A model generated the notes under the pieces. That model was not told the DNA's origin and did no database searches. It saw only the letters and a program-made list of their open reading frames with translations. From NCBI RefSeq assembly GCF_000969445.1, contig NZ_JZEY01000054.1, positions 682,001 through 746,000 of the forward strand: 64,000 nucleotides of DNA. Reading direction: 5' to 3'. A program made the position numbers and the translations under genes. Shown one piece after another: positions 24,797 to 34,174 of the stretch (positions are counted from its first letter, which is position 1; the number at the start of each line of letters is the position of its first letter). This DNA is from Devosia chinhatensis (GTDB taxonomy: Bacteria; Pseudomonadota; Alphaproteobacteria; Rhizobiales; Devosiaceae).

Positions 24797-27700
24797 CTAC
24801 TCGGCTGCGTCGCGCCGGCTGACCACCGTCACGCCATTGGCTTCCTTGGTTTCCTTGAGGCCCGCATCCTTGGAGACGATGTAGCGCTTGGCGCTGTCGG
24901 CATCCTCGGGCACTTCCACGGCCATGCCGTCGAAGCCTGCCGGCGCCGCCATTTCCGGGCGACGGCGGAACGGGCTGGAAACCCAGCCACCCATCGCGCC
25001 GAACAGGCCGCCCAGCCACTTCATCTGCTTCCACATCACGGCCGGGGCCGTGATCATCACTGGCACCATGACCAGGGTCAGGGCGGTGGAGAAGAAGAGT
25101 CCCGACACCAGCGCTGCCGACAGGTGGATGAACCAGGATCCGGCCAGGCCGCCCACCACGATTTCGCGGCGGATGAAGTCGAACTCCACATTGGCCCACA
25201 TCGGGATCACGCCCAGGGCCGTGAGGAAGGCGGTGAGCAGCACCGGACGGACACGCTGGCTGACGGTGAGCAACATGGCGGTCACCGCTTCCACGTTCTG
25301 GTGGCGGTAATAATCGTTATAGGTGTCGATCAGCACGATGCCGTTCTTCACCACGATACCCGCCAGCGCCACGATGCCCAGGCCGGTCATGATCGCCGAA
25401 AAGCTCATCCCGGTGATCAGCATGCCCAGAAGCACGCCCGCTACCGACATGATGACCGTCGAGAGCGTCACCATTACCTGGTAGAAGCTGTTGTACTCCA
25501 AAAGCAGGATGAAGAAGATCAGCGCCATGGCCATCAGCATGGCCTGCCCGATAAAGGCATTGGCGTCGCCCATCTGCTCCTCGGCGCCGCCAAAGGCCAC
25601 CGTCACCGTCTCGGGGAAATTCTGATCGGCGATCCAGGACTGCAATTCCTGCACCTTGTTGGCGGCAAAGACGCCTTCGGGCAGGTTGGTCAGCCCGGCA
25701 GCCACCGGCATCGTGTAGACCTGGTTGCGACGCTGGATATTGGCGACCTTGGGCACGGCCCTGCGTTCGATGAAGTTCGACACCGGAACCAGTCCCTGCG
25801 CGGTGGCGATGCGCATGGAATCCAGCGCGTCGAACGTGCGCTCTTCCTGGGGCAGGCGGACCCGGATGTCGAGTTCGTCGCCGGTCTCGGCATCGCGATA
25901 GGTGCCCAGCTTCACCCCGGAGGTGATCAGCTGCACATAGGGCGCCAGCTCACGCACACCGATGCCATAGGTGCCCGCTTCGGCACGGTCGATGGTGACC
26001 TGCCAGTCGATGCCGGGGGAGGGGCGCCCGTCTTCGATGTCCACCGCTTCCGGCCAGCTCTCCAGCTCGTTGCGGATCGCCGTCACCACCGGAACCAGAT
26101 CGTCGTAATTGGTGCTTTCCACCCGCAGGTTGATGTCCTTGCCGGCCGGGGGGCCGTTTTCGGCCGCCAGGAGCTGGATATCGAGGCCGGCAAAACCGGC
26201 GACGCGGCCACGGATGTCGGCAAAGATCTGCTCTGCCGGAACGCGATGGTTCCAGTTGGTGAATTGCAGCTGGAAATTGCCGATCGTGTCCGGCGGTGTC
26301 GTGCCGAAGGCGCCGGTCGAGCCGAACTGCATGATCACGTCCTGGATGCCATGCACCTGCAGCAATTCGCTTTCGATCTCCACCATCATGTCGCGGATTT
26401 CTTCCGGCGAATAATTGCCGCGACCCACCACGGCCACCGTGGCGAATTCCGGCTCGGAAGCGGGGAAGGCCTCGGTGCCGGTGGGATTGGCCGCATAGGT
26501 CGTGAAGATCGCAACGATCAGCCCGAACCCCACCGCCAAAGTCGGCAGCGGCCAGTGCAGCAGCTTGTCCATGATCCGCACATAGATGCCGGTCAGACCG
26601 GTCACCTTGTTGACCGCGAACTTGTCCGGATACATCACCACGTCGGCCTTTTCCTTGGCCTTCTGGTCCACATGGGTGGAGGCGATGATCGAGCCGATCA
26701 CCGGCATGAAGATCAATGCGGAGATGAACGAGGCAATCATGACGATGATCACGATCATCGGTAGGTAGCTCATGAACTTGCCGATGATGCCCGGCCAGAA
26801 CAGCAGGGGCACGAAGGCACCCAGCGTCGTGGCCGTCGCACCCACCACGGGCACGAACATCTTGCGCATGGCCATGATGAAGGCTTCCCGCTTGGGCACA
26901 CCTTCCTGCAGCTTTCGCTCGGCATATTCGACCACCACGACGGGGTCGTCCACCAGCACGCCCACCGCGATCACGAGGCCGAACATCACCATCATGTTGA
27001 TGGTCATGCCCAAGGCGCTGGCGACGAGGAACGCCATCATGAAGGACAGCGGAATGGAAAGGCCGATCATCAGGGCCGGGCGCACGCCCAGCGTCGCGAT
27101 ACAGGTGATCAGCACCAGCGCCACCGCGGTCAGCACTGCCGCTTCCAGCGAGCGGAAGAGGGCGGTCGTGGTTTCGGCCTGGTCGAGGAAGAACGAATAG
27201 GTCACCCCTGTCGGCCAGTCCTGGGCGGCCTCTTCGGTCACGGCCCGCACCTTGTCCGACACGTCGATTATATTGGTGCCCAGCTTCTTGGAGACACTGA
27301 GGATCAGCGCCGGCGAGCCGTTGACCTGGGTATATTCGGTGGCATCGGCCAGCGTCCGGGTAATGGTGGCGACCTGGCCGAAGGTGACGATGGTATTGCC
27401 ATCGGTCTTGAGCGGCAGGTTGTAGATGTCCTCGGCCGTCGTGATGAGGCCGGGCACTTCGATGTTGAATGAGCCCTGTCCGGTATTGAGCGTACCGCCG
27501 GGGACCACCATGTTGTTGCGCGACAGCGCATCGAAAAGCTGGTTGGCGGTGAGGCCATAGGCTTCGAGGCGCAGCAGGTCGACCCGCACTTCGAGCTGTT
27601 CCTGACGTGCGCCCGAAAGAGCGGCTTCGCGCACCTCGCCGATGCCTTCCAGGGCATCCTGCAATTGCTCGGCGCGACGGACGAGTTCCTTTTCGGGCGC

Positions 27701-28141
27701 CGATCCATAGACGGCCACCGAGATGATCGGCATGCCGACGAGATCGATTTCATTGACGGTCGGATCGTTGGCGTCGGTGGGCAGCTTCGCCTTGACCGCG
27801 TCCATGCGGGCGCGCGTGTCCTGCAGCGCCTGATCCTTGTCGGTATTGATGTCGAATTCGAGGAAGACCGAGGCGTGGCCGGTGGTCGAGGTCGAGCTGA
27901 TGTTCTGCAGGCCCGGCAGGTTGGCCAGTTCTTCCTCGGCCGGCTTTGCCAAAAGGTTTTCCGCGTCGCGCGGCGATACCCCCGTCTGGCTGATCGAGAC
28001 GTAGAGATATGGTACGTCGATCGCCGGGAAGCTTTCCTTGGGCATGGCCGTATAGGCGCCGGCGCCAGCCACCAGGATGATCGCCATGATCGTCATGACG
28101 ACACGCGGCATCCTGAGGATTCGTTCGATGAAGTCGAGCAT
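24797..28141 (-). CDS. RND-family efflux permease
   Basis: Proton-driven tripartite efflux pump subunit in the inner membrane, 1114 residues. The N-terminal hydrophobic segment is followed by the porter sequence PKESFPAIDVPYLYVSIS, typical of HAE1 RND proteins. Twelve transmembrane segments are arranged as 1+5 and 1+5. The acidic proton-relay pair is in GVLVDDPVVVVEYAERK (TM4). A large periplasmic domain lies in each half. It is the last gene of the padR-MFP-RND operon. No outer-membrane channel gene is linked, so a shared TolC-like channel is likely. Substrates are unknown. Confidence 0.93.
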   Translation of the reverse strand: MLDFIERILRMPRVVMTIMAIILVAGAGAYTAMPKESFPAIDVPYLYVSISQTGVSPRDAENLLAKPAEEELANLPGLQNISSTSTTGHASVFLEFDINTDKDQALQDTRARMDAVKAKLPTDANDPTVNEIDLVGMPIISVAVYGSAPEKELVRRAEQLQDALEGIGEVREAALSGARQEQLEVRVDLLRLEAYGLTANQLFDALSRNNMVVPGGTLNTGQGSFNIEVPGLITTAEDIYNLPLKTDGNTIVTFGQVATITRTLADATEYTQVNGSPALILSVSKKLGTNIIDVSDKVRAVTEEAAQDWPTGVTYSFFLDQAETTTALFRSLEAAVLTAVALVLITCIATLGVRPALMIGLSIPLSFMMAFLVASALGMTINMMVMFGLVIAVGVLVDDPVVVVEYAERKLQEGVPKREAFIMAMRKMFVPVVGATATTLGAFVPLLFWPGIIGKFMSYLPMIVIIVMIASFISALIFMPVIGSIIASTHVDQKAKEKADVVMYPDKFAVNKVTGLTGIYVRIMDKLLHWPLPTLAVGFGLIVAIFTTYAANPTGTEAFPASEPEFATVAVVGRGNYSPEEIRDMMVEIESELLQVHGIQDVIMQFGSTGAFGTTPPDTIGNFQLQFTNWNHRVPAEQIFADIRGRVAGFAGLDIQLLAAENGPPAGKDINLRVESTNYDDLVPVVTAIRNELESWPEAVDIEDGRPSPGIDWQVTIDRAEAGTYGIGVRELAPYVQLITSGVKLGTYRDAETGDELDIRVRLPQEERTFDALDSMRIATAQGLVPVSNFIERRAVPKVANIQRRNQVYTMPVAAGLTNLPEGVFAANKVQELQSWIADQNFPETVTVAFGGAEEQMGDANAFIGQAMLMAMALIFFILLLEYNSFYQVMVTLSTVIMSVAGVLLGMLITGMSFSAIMTGLGIVALAGIVVKNGIVLIDTYNDYYRHQNVEAVTAMLLTVSQRVRPVLLTAFLTALGVIPMWANVEFDFIRREIVVGGLAGSWFIHLSAALVSGLFFSTALTLVMVPVMITAPAVMWKQMKWLGGLFGAMGGWVSSPFRRRPEMAAPAGFDGMAVEVPEDADSAKRYIVSKDAGLKETKEANGVTVVSRRDAAE

Positions 28142-28153
28142 CGCGAATGATCC

Positions 28154-29416
28154 TTAGCTGGCTGTGGCTTCAGCGGTGGCAGCAGGGCTGGCCTCCACGC
28201 GCTGACCGGCGGTGACGTTTTCCTGGCCCACCGTAATCACATTGGCGCTGATCGGCAGGCCGGTGACCCAGACACCCTGGCGGGTGTCGCTGACGATGGT
28301 GATCGCGTGGAAGGCAACGACGCCGTCCTCGACCGTGCGCACGCCCAGCACACCCTCGTCGTCGAGCGTCAGCACCGATTGCGGCAGCAGGTGGCCCGGG
28401 GCGGTCCCGATGCTCACCACGGCTTCGGCAGTCACGCCATCTCGGATCGCGTAATCGTCGTTGGGAATCTCGATCTCGGCGCGGAAAGCGCGGGTGGCAT
28501 TGTCGGCGACCGAGGAGATGTACGTCACCTTGCCCTCGACCGTCTGGCCGGTCACGGTTTTGATATTGGCCTCGAGCCCGGTGCGGGCCAGCCCGATATG
28601 GGCCTCGGGCACCATGCCGGTAAAGACGATCGGATTGAGCTGGACGATGGTGGCGCAGGGCGAGCCGGCATTCAGCATGGAGCCGGCAATGGCCAGCGGA
28701 TCCTGGACGAGGCCGGCAACCTTGGCCTTGATTTCAGTGCGGGCCAGTTCCGCCCGGGCATTGTCGAGGCCGACCTGCGCCTGGCTGAGCCCGGCGCGGG
28801 CCTGGGCCAGGGCTGCATCGCTGGCCTGTGCGGAATTGGCCGGGGCGAGGCCGCGATTGCGCAGGTCCACATTCGTGTCAAAGCTCAGCTGTGCCTGGGC
28901 AAGGCCGGCTTCTGCCTGGGCAACGCCGGCTTCCGCCTGGGCAACGGCAGCAGCGCGGGTACCCTGGTCGAGGGTGCACAGAAGGTCGCCTGCGGCAACG
29001 CGCTGGCCCTTGGTGACGTGAACCACATCGACAGTGCCGGCGGTTTCGGCGACGGCCGGCACGCTGGCCTTGGCCTCGGTGCGGCCGCGCAGAGGCACCT
29101 CGATGGGCATTGGCTGGGCGGTAAAGAGCTGCGTGCGGACACTCTGCAGGGGCGCATTGGCGCCGGTCGTGGCTTCATTGCGCTGGGCAATGGTCAGTGC
29201 CGGGTCGACCTCGGGGGCATGGTGCTCGGCCATCAGGCCGGAATTTTCGAGAGCACTGGCAATCGGGCCATGCTCCTGGCCCTCGACAACCGAAATCAGC
29301 GGTCGCTCGCCATTGCCGGGACCCTGACCGCCCTGAACCAGGGTTCCCGTCATGAACCAGGCACCTGCCAGAAGCAGGATTCCGAAAGCCAGACCGTAGG
29401 AAAACAATACACGCAT
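28154..29416 (-). CDS. RND membrane fusion protein (HlyD/AcrA type)
   Basis: A 420-residue periplasmic adaptor linking the RND pump to an outer-membrane channel. An N-terminal signal-anchor (LAFGILLLAGAWFMTG) is followed by a barrel-sandwich/lipoyl half (AGTVDVVHVTKGQRVAAGDLLC) and a long alpha-hairpin of Ala/Gln-rich heptads (about 170-230, QAEAGVAQAEAGLAQAQ). The second lipoyl half, a beta-barrel (AHIGLARTGLEANIKTVTGQTVEGKVTYIS) and a membrane-proximal domain complete it. It lies 12 bp upstream of the pump gene and 13 bp downstream of padR. Confidence 0.92.
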   Translation of the reverse strand: MRVLFSYGLAFGILLLAGAWFMTGTLVQGGQGPGNGERPLISVVEGQEHGPIASALENSGLMAEHHAPEVDPALTIAQRNEATTGANAPLQSVRTQLFTAQPMPIEVPLRGRTEAKASVPAVAETAGTVDVVHVTKGQRVAAGDLLCTLDQGTRAAAVAQAEAGVAQAEAGLAQAQLSFDTNVDLRNRGLAPANSAQASDAALAQARAGLSQAQVGLDNARAELARTEIKAKVAGLVQDPLAIAGSMLNAGSPCATIVQLNPIVFTGMVPEAHIGLARTGLEANIKTVTGQTVEGKVTYISSVADNATRAFRAEIEIPNDDYAIRDGVTAEAVVSIGTAPGHLLPQSVLTLDDEGVLGVRTVEDGVVAFHAITIVSDTRQGVWVTGLPISANVITVGQENVTAGQRVEASPAATAEATAS

Positions 29417-29429
29417 TGAAATATGCCCC

Positions 29430-29984
29430 TTATTCCGCCGCGTCCTGACGCGGCTCGGCTCGCGCCATTGTGATCAGCTCATGCATATGGGTGCGGAAAT
29501 GTTGCTCCGCAAGCTCGAGCACCACCCGCCCATATTCGATGACCCATCGATCTCCGGGGGTGGTTTCATATTCTCGCGCCGCCTCATCCAGCCGCTTGCG
29601 GCCCTCGACCTGGCGATTGAGAAATTCGGTGCAGCGCTGCTCCACCAGCTCGCGCGGCAGGATATGCGCAAAGCGTGCAAACAGCAGGAAGGGGCTGCGG
29701 AACATGTCTTGCCCCAGCGGTTCGGACAGATGGTCGGCGAATGCCCGACGGCCCGCTTCCGTAATGGCGTAGACCTTGCGCGCAGGCTTGCCGTCCTGCT
29801 GCTCGGTGCGGCTGGTCACCAGTCCATCGGCTTCAAGCTTGGCCAGCGCCGGATAGATCGAGCCGTAGCTCGCCTCGACGAAATAGGCGAATTCTTCCTC
29901 GGTGCACATCTTGCGGATGTCGTAGCCGCTCGCTTCCCCATTATAGAGGATCGAAAGGCAGAGCGTTCTCACGTTCATTGGCAT
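29430..29984 (-). CDS. PadR-family transcriptional regulator
   Basis: A 184-residue regulator and the first gene of the efflux operon. The winged helix occupies residues 1-90: LCLSILYNGEASGYDIRKM, then YGSIYPALAKLEADGLV and the wing PARKVYAITEAGRRAF. A helical dimerisation domain follows (about 95-180), as in PadR subfamily 1. PadR proteins typically repress detoxification or efflux genes until a phenolic or drug ligand binds, and usually autoregulate. An inverted repeat just upstream is the likely operator. Either of two ATGs (29984 or 29978) could be the start. Confidence 0.9.
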   Translation of the reverse strand: MPMNVRTLCLSILYNGEASGYDIRKMCTEEEFAYFVEASYGSIYPALAKLEADGLVTSRTEQQDGKPARKVYAITEAGRRAFADHLSEPLGQDMFRSPFLLFARFAHILPRELVEQRCTEFLNRQVEGRKRLDEAAREYETTPGDRWVIEYGRVVLELAEQHFRTHMHELITMARAEPRQDAAE

Positions 29985-29987
29985 CGT

Positions 29988-30016
29988 CCGACATATGATT
30001 GTCCGATATATGTCGG
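29988..30016 (-). promoter_or_regulatory. probable PadR operator
   Basis: Perfect 9-bp inverted repeat, CCGACATAT (29988-29996) and ATATGTCGG (30008-30016), with an 11-base spacer, starting 4 bp before the padR start. A further half-site-like ATATATGCCGG follows at about 30021-30031. The position overlaps the expected promoter and 5' leader, fitting autorepression of the padR-MFP-RND operon. Confidence 0.6.
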
Positions 30017-30113
30017 GGCTATATATGCCGGGCGAGAATATCGCAAGTCAAAGCTGCGCGGGACGCCGCAAGTCAGTTAAGCGCTGATTGCACGGATGCA
30101 CCTTAAGTGATGC

Positions 30114-30139
30114 AAAAGCGGCGAGGGAGCCGTCGCCGC
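30114..30139 (-). terminator. rho-independent terminator after the cysQ-like gene
   Basis: On the minus strand GCGGCGA / TCGCCGC forms a 7-bp stem with an 8-base loop, followed by TTTTGC. It lies 25 bp after the phosphatase stop. Confidence 0.6.
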
Positions 30140-30163
30140 GCATGGCTGCTGCGACAAATGCTC

Positions 30164-30994
30164 CTAGTCGAGCAGAAGGCGCATCTCTGTCGCGGCCTGC
30201 TGCGCCAGCTCCAGACTGGCCGCGGCCACGAAATAAGGGTTGAGGAAGCCCTGCGTGCCCTTGCCATAGCCCATGCTCGCGCCATCCAGCGTCACCACGG
30301 CGCCGCCGGCCGCTTCAAGCACGGCTTGGCCGGCTGCGGTATCCCATTCGCAGGTCGGGGTAAAGCGGGGGTAAAGCTGCGCTTCGCCACGCGCCAGCAG
30401 GCAGAACTTGAGCGAGGAGCCCACCGATACGTCGCTCTCGACGTCCAGCGTCCGGCAGAGCCGTTCGAGTGCCTCATGGCCATGCGAGCGGCTTGCGACG
30501 ATGCGCAGGCGCTCGCGCGACCCCACCCGGATCGGCTGGCGCGGACCAACGACGCCATCGGTCACAATGGTGCTCCAGGCACCCTCGGCATCACCGACGA
30601 ACACCTCGCCCGTAGCCGGCGCCAGCACGACCCCCATGATCGGCCGGCCATTCTCGACGAGCCCGATATTGACGGTGAATTCGCCATTGCGCTTGATGAA
30701 TTCCTTGGTGCCATCGAGCGGGTCGACGATGAAATAACGCCTCCCCAGTTCCGGCACGATGCCGGCGGCCACGCTTTCCTCGCCCAGCACAGGCAGGCCG
30801 CTGGGCGCCAGCCGGGCAATGATCACCGCCTCGGCAGCCGCATCGGCCTCGGTCACGGGAGAGCCGTCGCTCTTGGTCTGGACGTCGATGGGCCGGTGAT
30901 AGACGGCGCAGATCACCGCCGCCGCTTCGATGGCAGCCTCGATTGCCAGCGCCGTCAGGGACAGGGCAGGGGCCGTCTCCATCGCCTGGCTCAT
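30164..30994 (-). CDS. cysQ: 3'(2'),5'-bisphosphate nucleotidase (CysQ-like, inositol monophosphatase family)
   Basis: Li+-sensitive, Mg2+-dependent phosphatase that removes the 3'-phosphate of PAP/PAPS, protecting sulfur assimilation. The 276-residue protein has metal ligands in LGEESVAA (Glu), FIVDPLDGTKEFIKR (Asp, Asp) and EWDTAAGQAVLEAAGG (Asp), the standard arrangement. The GTKEF form of the second motif favours CysQ over inositol monophosphatase. The start overlaps the nadC stop by 4 bases (ATGA), so the two are cotranscribed. No sulfate assimilation gene is nearby. Confidence 0.88.
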   Translation of the reverse strand: MSQAMETAPALSLTALAIEAAIEAAAVICAVYHRPIDVQTKSDGSPVTEADAAAEAVIIARLAPSGLPVLGEESVAAGIVPELGRRYFIVDPLDGTKEFIKRNGEFTVNIGLVENGRPIMGVVLAPATGEVFVGDAEGAWSTIVTDGVVGPRQPIRVGSRERLRIVASRSHGHEALERLCRTLDVESDVSVGSSLKFCLLARGEAQLYPRFTPTCEWDTAAGQAVLEAAGGAVVTLDGASMGYGKGTQGFLNPYFVAAASLELAQQAATEMRLLLD

Positions 30995-31860
30995 CGCGCC
31001 GCGCCGATCACCACGTCCAGCCCCAGATCCAGCGGCTTGGCGCCCATGGTGATCTGGCTGGTCGAAATATAATCGACGCCGGTTTCCCCGATCGAGCGCA
31101 CCCGGTCGAGCTTCACCCCGCCGGAGGCTTCGAGACGCGCCCGCCCGGCATTGATCGCCACTGCCTGCCGCAAAGTGTCATTGTCCATGTTGTCGAGCAG
31201 CACGATCCGTGCGCCTGCGGCCAGAGCTTCCTCAAGCTCGGCCAGCGTGGTCACCTCGATTTCGATGGCCACGAGATGCCCGGCAAAGGCCTCGGCCGCG
31301 GCATAGGCCGCGGTCACGCTCCCCGCGACGGCAATGTGGTTGTCCTTGATCAGGATCGCGTCGTTGAGCGCATAGCGATGATTGGCGCCCCCGCCGCAGC
31401 GGACGGCATATTTCTCGAACGCCCTGAGGCCCGGCGTCGTCTTGCGCGTATCGCAGATGCGCGCCCCAGTGCCTTCGACGGCATCCGCATAAATCCGCGT
31501 CAGGGTGGCGATGCCGCTCAGATGATTGAGAAAGTTCAGCGCCACGCGCTCGGCTGACATCACCAGCCGGGCCGGGCCCTCGACCTCGGCGACGATACCC
31601 CCGGCGGCGATCCGCTCGCCATCGGCGACCTTTGGGGTAAAGCGCACGCCATCGCCTACCAGCCGAAAGGCGGCCGCGGCGAGATCGAGCCCGGCAATGA
31701 CGCCCGGCTCGCGCGCCGAAAGGCTCGCTTTGGCCCATGCCTCTGGCGACAGTGTCGCCTGGCTGGTCAGATCGCCGGCCAGGCCCAGGTCTTCCTCGAG
31801 CGCGGCGGCGACGGCCCGCTCTATCGTGAGGCGCGGCAAGTGAGCGGGCAGGGCATTCAT
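30991..31860 (-). CDS. nadC: nicotinate-nucleotide pyrophosphorylase (quinolinate phosphoribosyltransferase)
   Basis: Converts quinolinate and PRPP to nicotinate mononucleotide in NAD+ synthesis. The 289-residue length is normal. Motifs in order: EEDLGLAGDLTSQ near the N-terminus, NFLNHLSGIATLT, ICDTRKTTPGLRAFEKYAVRCGGG (substrate-binding Arg/Lys, near 140) and HNRYALND-like ANHRYALNDAILIKDNHI. ASGGVKLDRVRSIGETGVDYIS closes the barrel. nadA and nadB, the usual partners, are absent from the window; cysQ follows instead. nadE is also in the window, about 23 kb away. Confidence 0.95.
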   Translation of the reverse strand: MNALPAHLPRLTIERAVAAALEEDLGLAGDLTSQATLSPEAWAKASLSAREPGVIAGLDLAAAAFRLVGDGVRFTPKVADGERIAAGGIVAEVEGPARLVMSAERVALNFLNHLSGIATLTRIYADAVEGTGARICDTRKTTPGLRAFEKYAVRCGGGANHRYALNDAILIKDNHIAVAGSVTAAYAAAEAFAGHLVAIEIEVTTLAELEEALAAGARIVLLDNMDNDTLRQAVAINAGRARLEASGGVKLDRVRSIGETGVDYISTSQITMGAKPLDLGLDVVIGAAR

Positions 31861-31957
31861 GGCGGGCTCGGCGGCAGGAGGGATGATGCGGGTGCTTTAC
31901 GCTCCGCTCCCGCCACTGGCAACCGCCCGCCGGGGCATGCTTTTGCGGCGAGGGGGC

Positions 31958-32743
31958 CTATCGCAACAAACTCTGCCCCCCGTCGATCCACACCGGCGTG
32001 CCGGTAACATGGCGCGATGCGTCCGAGCACAGGAACAGGATCACGTCCGCCACGTCCTCGGCCTTGCCCGGCTCGCCCCCGGTCAGGGGAATGTCGCCCT
32101 CGGGAAACTCCACCGGAATGCCCGATTTGTCGCTGTCGCGCTCTTCGGTATTGTCGTCGATCTGGCTTTCGATGGCGCCGGGGCAAACCGCGTTGATGCG
32201 GATCTTGCGCTGGCCCAGTTCCAGCGCCAATTGCTGGGTCATGGCAACCTGCGCCGCCTTGGTCGCGGAATAGGCGCTGGCGCCCGGTGAGGTGAAGGTA
32301 CGTGTGCCATTGATCGAGGACACGACCACGATCGCCCCACCGCCGGCCTTTTCCAATTCGGGCACGGCGTGGTGGATGGTCAGGTACGTACCCTTGAGGT
32401 TGATGTTGATCGTCTGGTCCCATTCCTCGGGCGTCAGTGTTTCAATCGGGGCCCAGACACCATTGATCCCGGCATTGGCGACCACGATGTCCAGCTGGCC
32501 GAAGCGTTCCACGCTATCGGCCACCAGCTTCTTCATGGCGGCGTCATCGGAGATGTCGGCAGTGGTGGCCCAGGCCTTGCCGCCCGCCTTTTCGATCTCG
32601 GCAGCGGTGGCATCCACTTCCTTCTGGGTGCGGCTCATCACCACCACGGCGGCGCCTTCGCGCGCCAGTGCCGTTGCCGTCGCCTTGCCGATTCCCGATC
32701 CGGCGCCAGTCACCAGCGCCACCTTGCCGTTCAATGCAGCCAT
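31958..32743 (-). CDS. short-chain dehydrogenase/reductase
   Basis: A 261-residue classical SDR that binds NAD(P)H. The cofactor loop is VTGAGSGIGKATA near residue 11, the NNAG-type motif is VVANAGING, the catalytic Ser is in VVSSINGTRTF and the catalytic pair is YSATK. The Arg in VVVMSRTQ at the end of beta-2 hints at NADP preference (inference). The ATG chosen has an AAGGAG ribosome site 8 bases upstream; the frame extends 13 codons further. The substrate is unknown. It lies 59 bp downstream of the sugar isomerase gene and is probably cotranscribed with it. Confidence 0.9.
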   Translation of the reverse strand: MAALNGKVALVTGAGSGIGKATATALAREGAAVVVMSRTQKEVDATAAEIEKAGGKAWATTADISDDAAMKKLVADSVERFGQLDIVVANAGINGVWAPIETLTPEEWDQTININLKGTYLTIHHAVPELEKAGGGAIVVVSSINGTRTFTSPGASAYSATKAAQVAMTQQLALELGQRKIRINAVCPGAIESQIDDNTEERDSDKSGIPVEFPEGDIPLTGGEPGKAEDVADVILFLCSDASRHVTGTPVWIDGGQSLLR

Positions 32744-32802
32744 TGCCCATTCTCCTTGCTGTTGCAGGACGCAACGCGGCAAACGGGCAATGGTTGAGTG
32801 CT

Positions 32803-34074
32803 TCAGTATTGCGGGGTCAGTTTGTCGCCGTCGATGATCGCACGCGTCAGGCTGCCGCTGGGCGGATAGAGCGGGATAAGGCAGGCCTGCAGCGCGTGGT
32901 AGATGTCCGGCTTGCCCACGAACAGGCGCGAGGTCGGCGTCAGGTCTTCCTTGAGCTCGCTGGTCCAGCCGCCCCGCGCATGGTCGATGACGTGGTTCTC
33001 GGCAAAGTCCCAGAGCTTTCTATACCAGTGCTGGTAATAGGGATTGTTGTCATAGGCGCCGATAAAGGCCGCCGCCCCAATCGCCTCGGCCACCGGCCAC
33101 CACAGCTTCTCGCGCATGATCGGCTGGTTGTCCCAGTCCAGCGTATAGAAGAAGCCGCCATGGGTCTTGTCCCAGCCCAGCTCGATTGCATTGCGGAACA
33201 GGCCCCGCGCCGCCTCGGTCATCCAGCCATGTTCCTTGCGGCCCAGAACGAACAGCTGGAACAAAAGCCGCGACCATTCAAGCGCATGGCCCGGCGTGGT
33301 GCCGGAGGGGCGGAACATTTCCGAGCCCTTGAAGCCCTTGTCGAGGCTCCAGTCCTCGTGGAAATGCTCGGCCACCCGGTGGTCGAGGCCCACCGCATTG
33401 CGCCGGATGATCAGGTCCGCGATGCGCGAGGCCTTGACCACGTAGTCCTGGTTGCCGGTCGCCTCAAAGGCCGCCATCAGCGCCTCGGTGAGGTGCATGT
33501 TCGAATTCTGCCCGCGATAGGTACTGATCTGGCTCCAGTCATTGCCGAATTCTTCGCGGACCGCGCCCACCTTCTTGTCCCAGAAGCGGGTCTCGATCAC
33601 CTCGGTGGCGTCGGCGATAACCTTGTCGGCCAGCGGGTGGTTCACGAGCTTTGCGCTCGAGGCAGCCAGCAGCACGAAGGCATGGCCATAGGCCTGCTTG
33701 CTGCCATCGGTCGTGCCGTTATCGTCAAGCGACCACACATAGCCGCCATGGCGGGCATCGCGATGCTTCTCCCACAGATAGCGCATGCCGTGATCGATCA
33801 GTTCGTCCGAGCCGGGGCGCCCCAGCAGGCTGCCGATCACCGCGCAATGGATCATGCGCGTCGTGACATGGATCTGGCGAATACTGTTCTCGGGATTGAG
33901 CGGCTCGCCATCGTCGCTCAGCTCGTAAAATCCACCCTTGGGATTGATCGAGGCCGCCTCGAAGAAGTCGAACAGATTATTCGCTTGCCGCATCAGGTAT
34001 TGCCGGTGAAACGGCCGGTTTTGCCAGGGTGCGGCATTGGTTACGGGCAGGGCAAATTCAGCGTCGCTCATCAT
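32803..34074 (-). CDS. AGE-superfamily sugar isomerase/epimerase (YihS-like)
   Basis: A 423-residue (alpha/alpha)6-barrel enzyme of the N-acylglucosamine 2-epimerase family. Active-site landmarks are TTRMIHCAVIGSLLG, QAYGHAFVLLAAS, GTTPGHALEWSRLL (catalytic His region) and GKPDIYHALQACLIPLYP at the C-terminus. The last two fit the YihS/mannose-isomerase branch that interconverts aldoses and ketoses, more than N-acyl-sugar epimerases. It sits between an SDR and fructose-bisphosphatase, consistent with hexose metabolism. The specific sugar cannot be read. Two consecutive ATGs (34074, 34071) are possible starts. Confidence 0.85.
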   Translation of the reverse strand: MMSDAEFALPVTNAAPWQNRPFHRQYLMRQANNLFDFFEAASINPKGGFYELSDDGEPLNPENSIRQIHVTTRMIHCAVIGSLLGRPGSDELIDHGMRYLWEKHRDARHGGYVWSLDDNGTTDGSKQAYGHAFVLLAASSAKLVNHPLADKVIADATEVIETRFWDKKVGAVREEFGNDWSQISTYRGQNSNMHLTEALMAAFEATGNQDYVVKASRIADLIIRRNAVGLDHRVAEHFHEDWSLDKGFKGSEMFRPSGTTPGHALEWSRLLFQLFVLGRKEHGWMTEAARGLFRNAIELGWDKTHGGFFYTLDWDNQPIMREKLWWPVAEAIGAAAFIGAYDNNPYYQHWYRKLWDFAENHVIDHARGGWTSELKEDLTPTSRLFVGKPDIYHALQACLIPLYPPSGSLTRAIIDGDKLTPQY

Positions 34075-34174
34075 GGCTCCCTCCGGGGACGGCCCCGGCT
34101 CAATCGTGCCTGCCTTCTACCCAATGGATAAGAACGTTGCAAATGCCCCGCATGGCCTGCGGGCCCTGGCGCCC

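Noticed and set aside
25124..26764. 546-codon frame opposite the RND permease
   Set aside because: Antisense shadow with a His/Gln/Asp-rich translation and no membrane or enzyme motifs.
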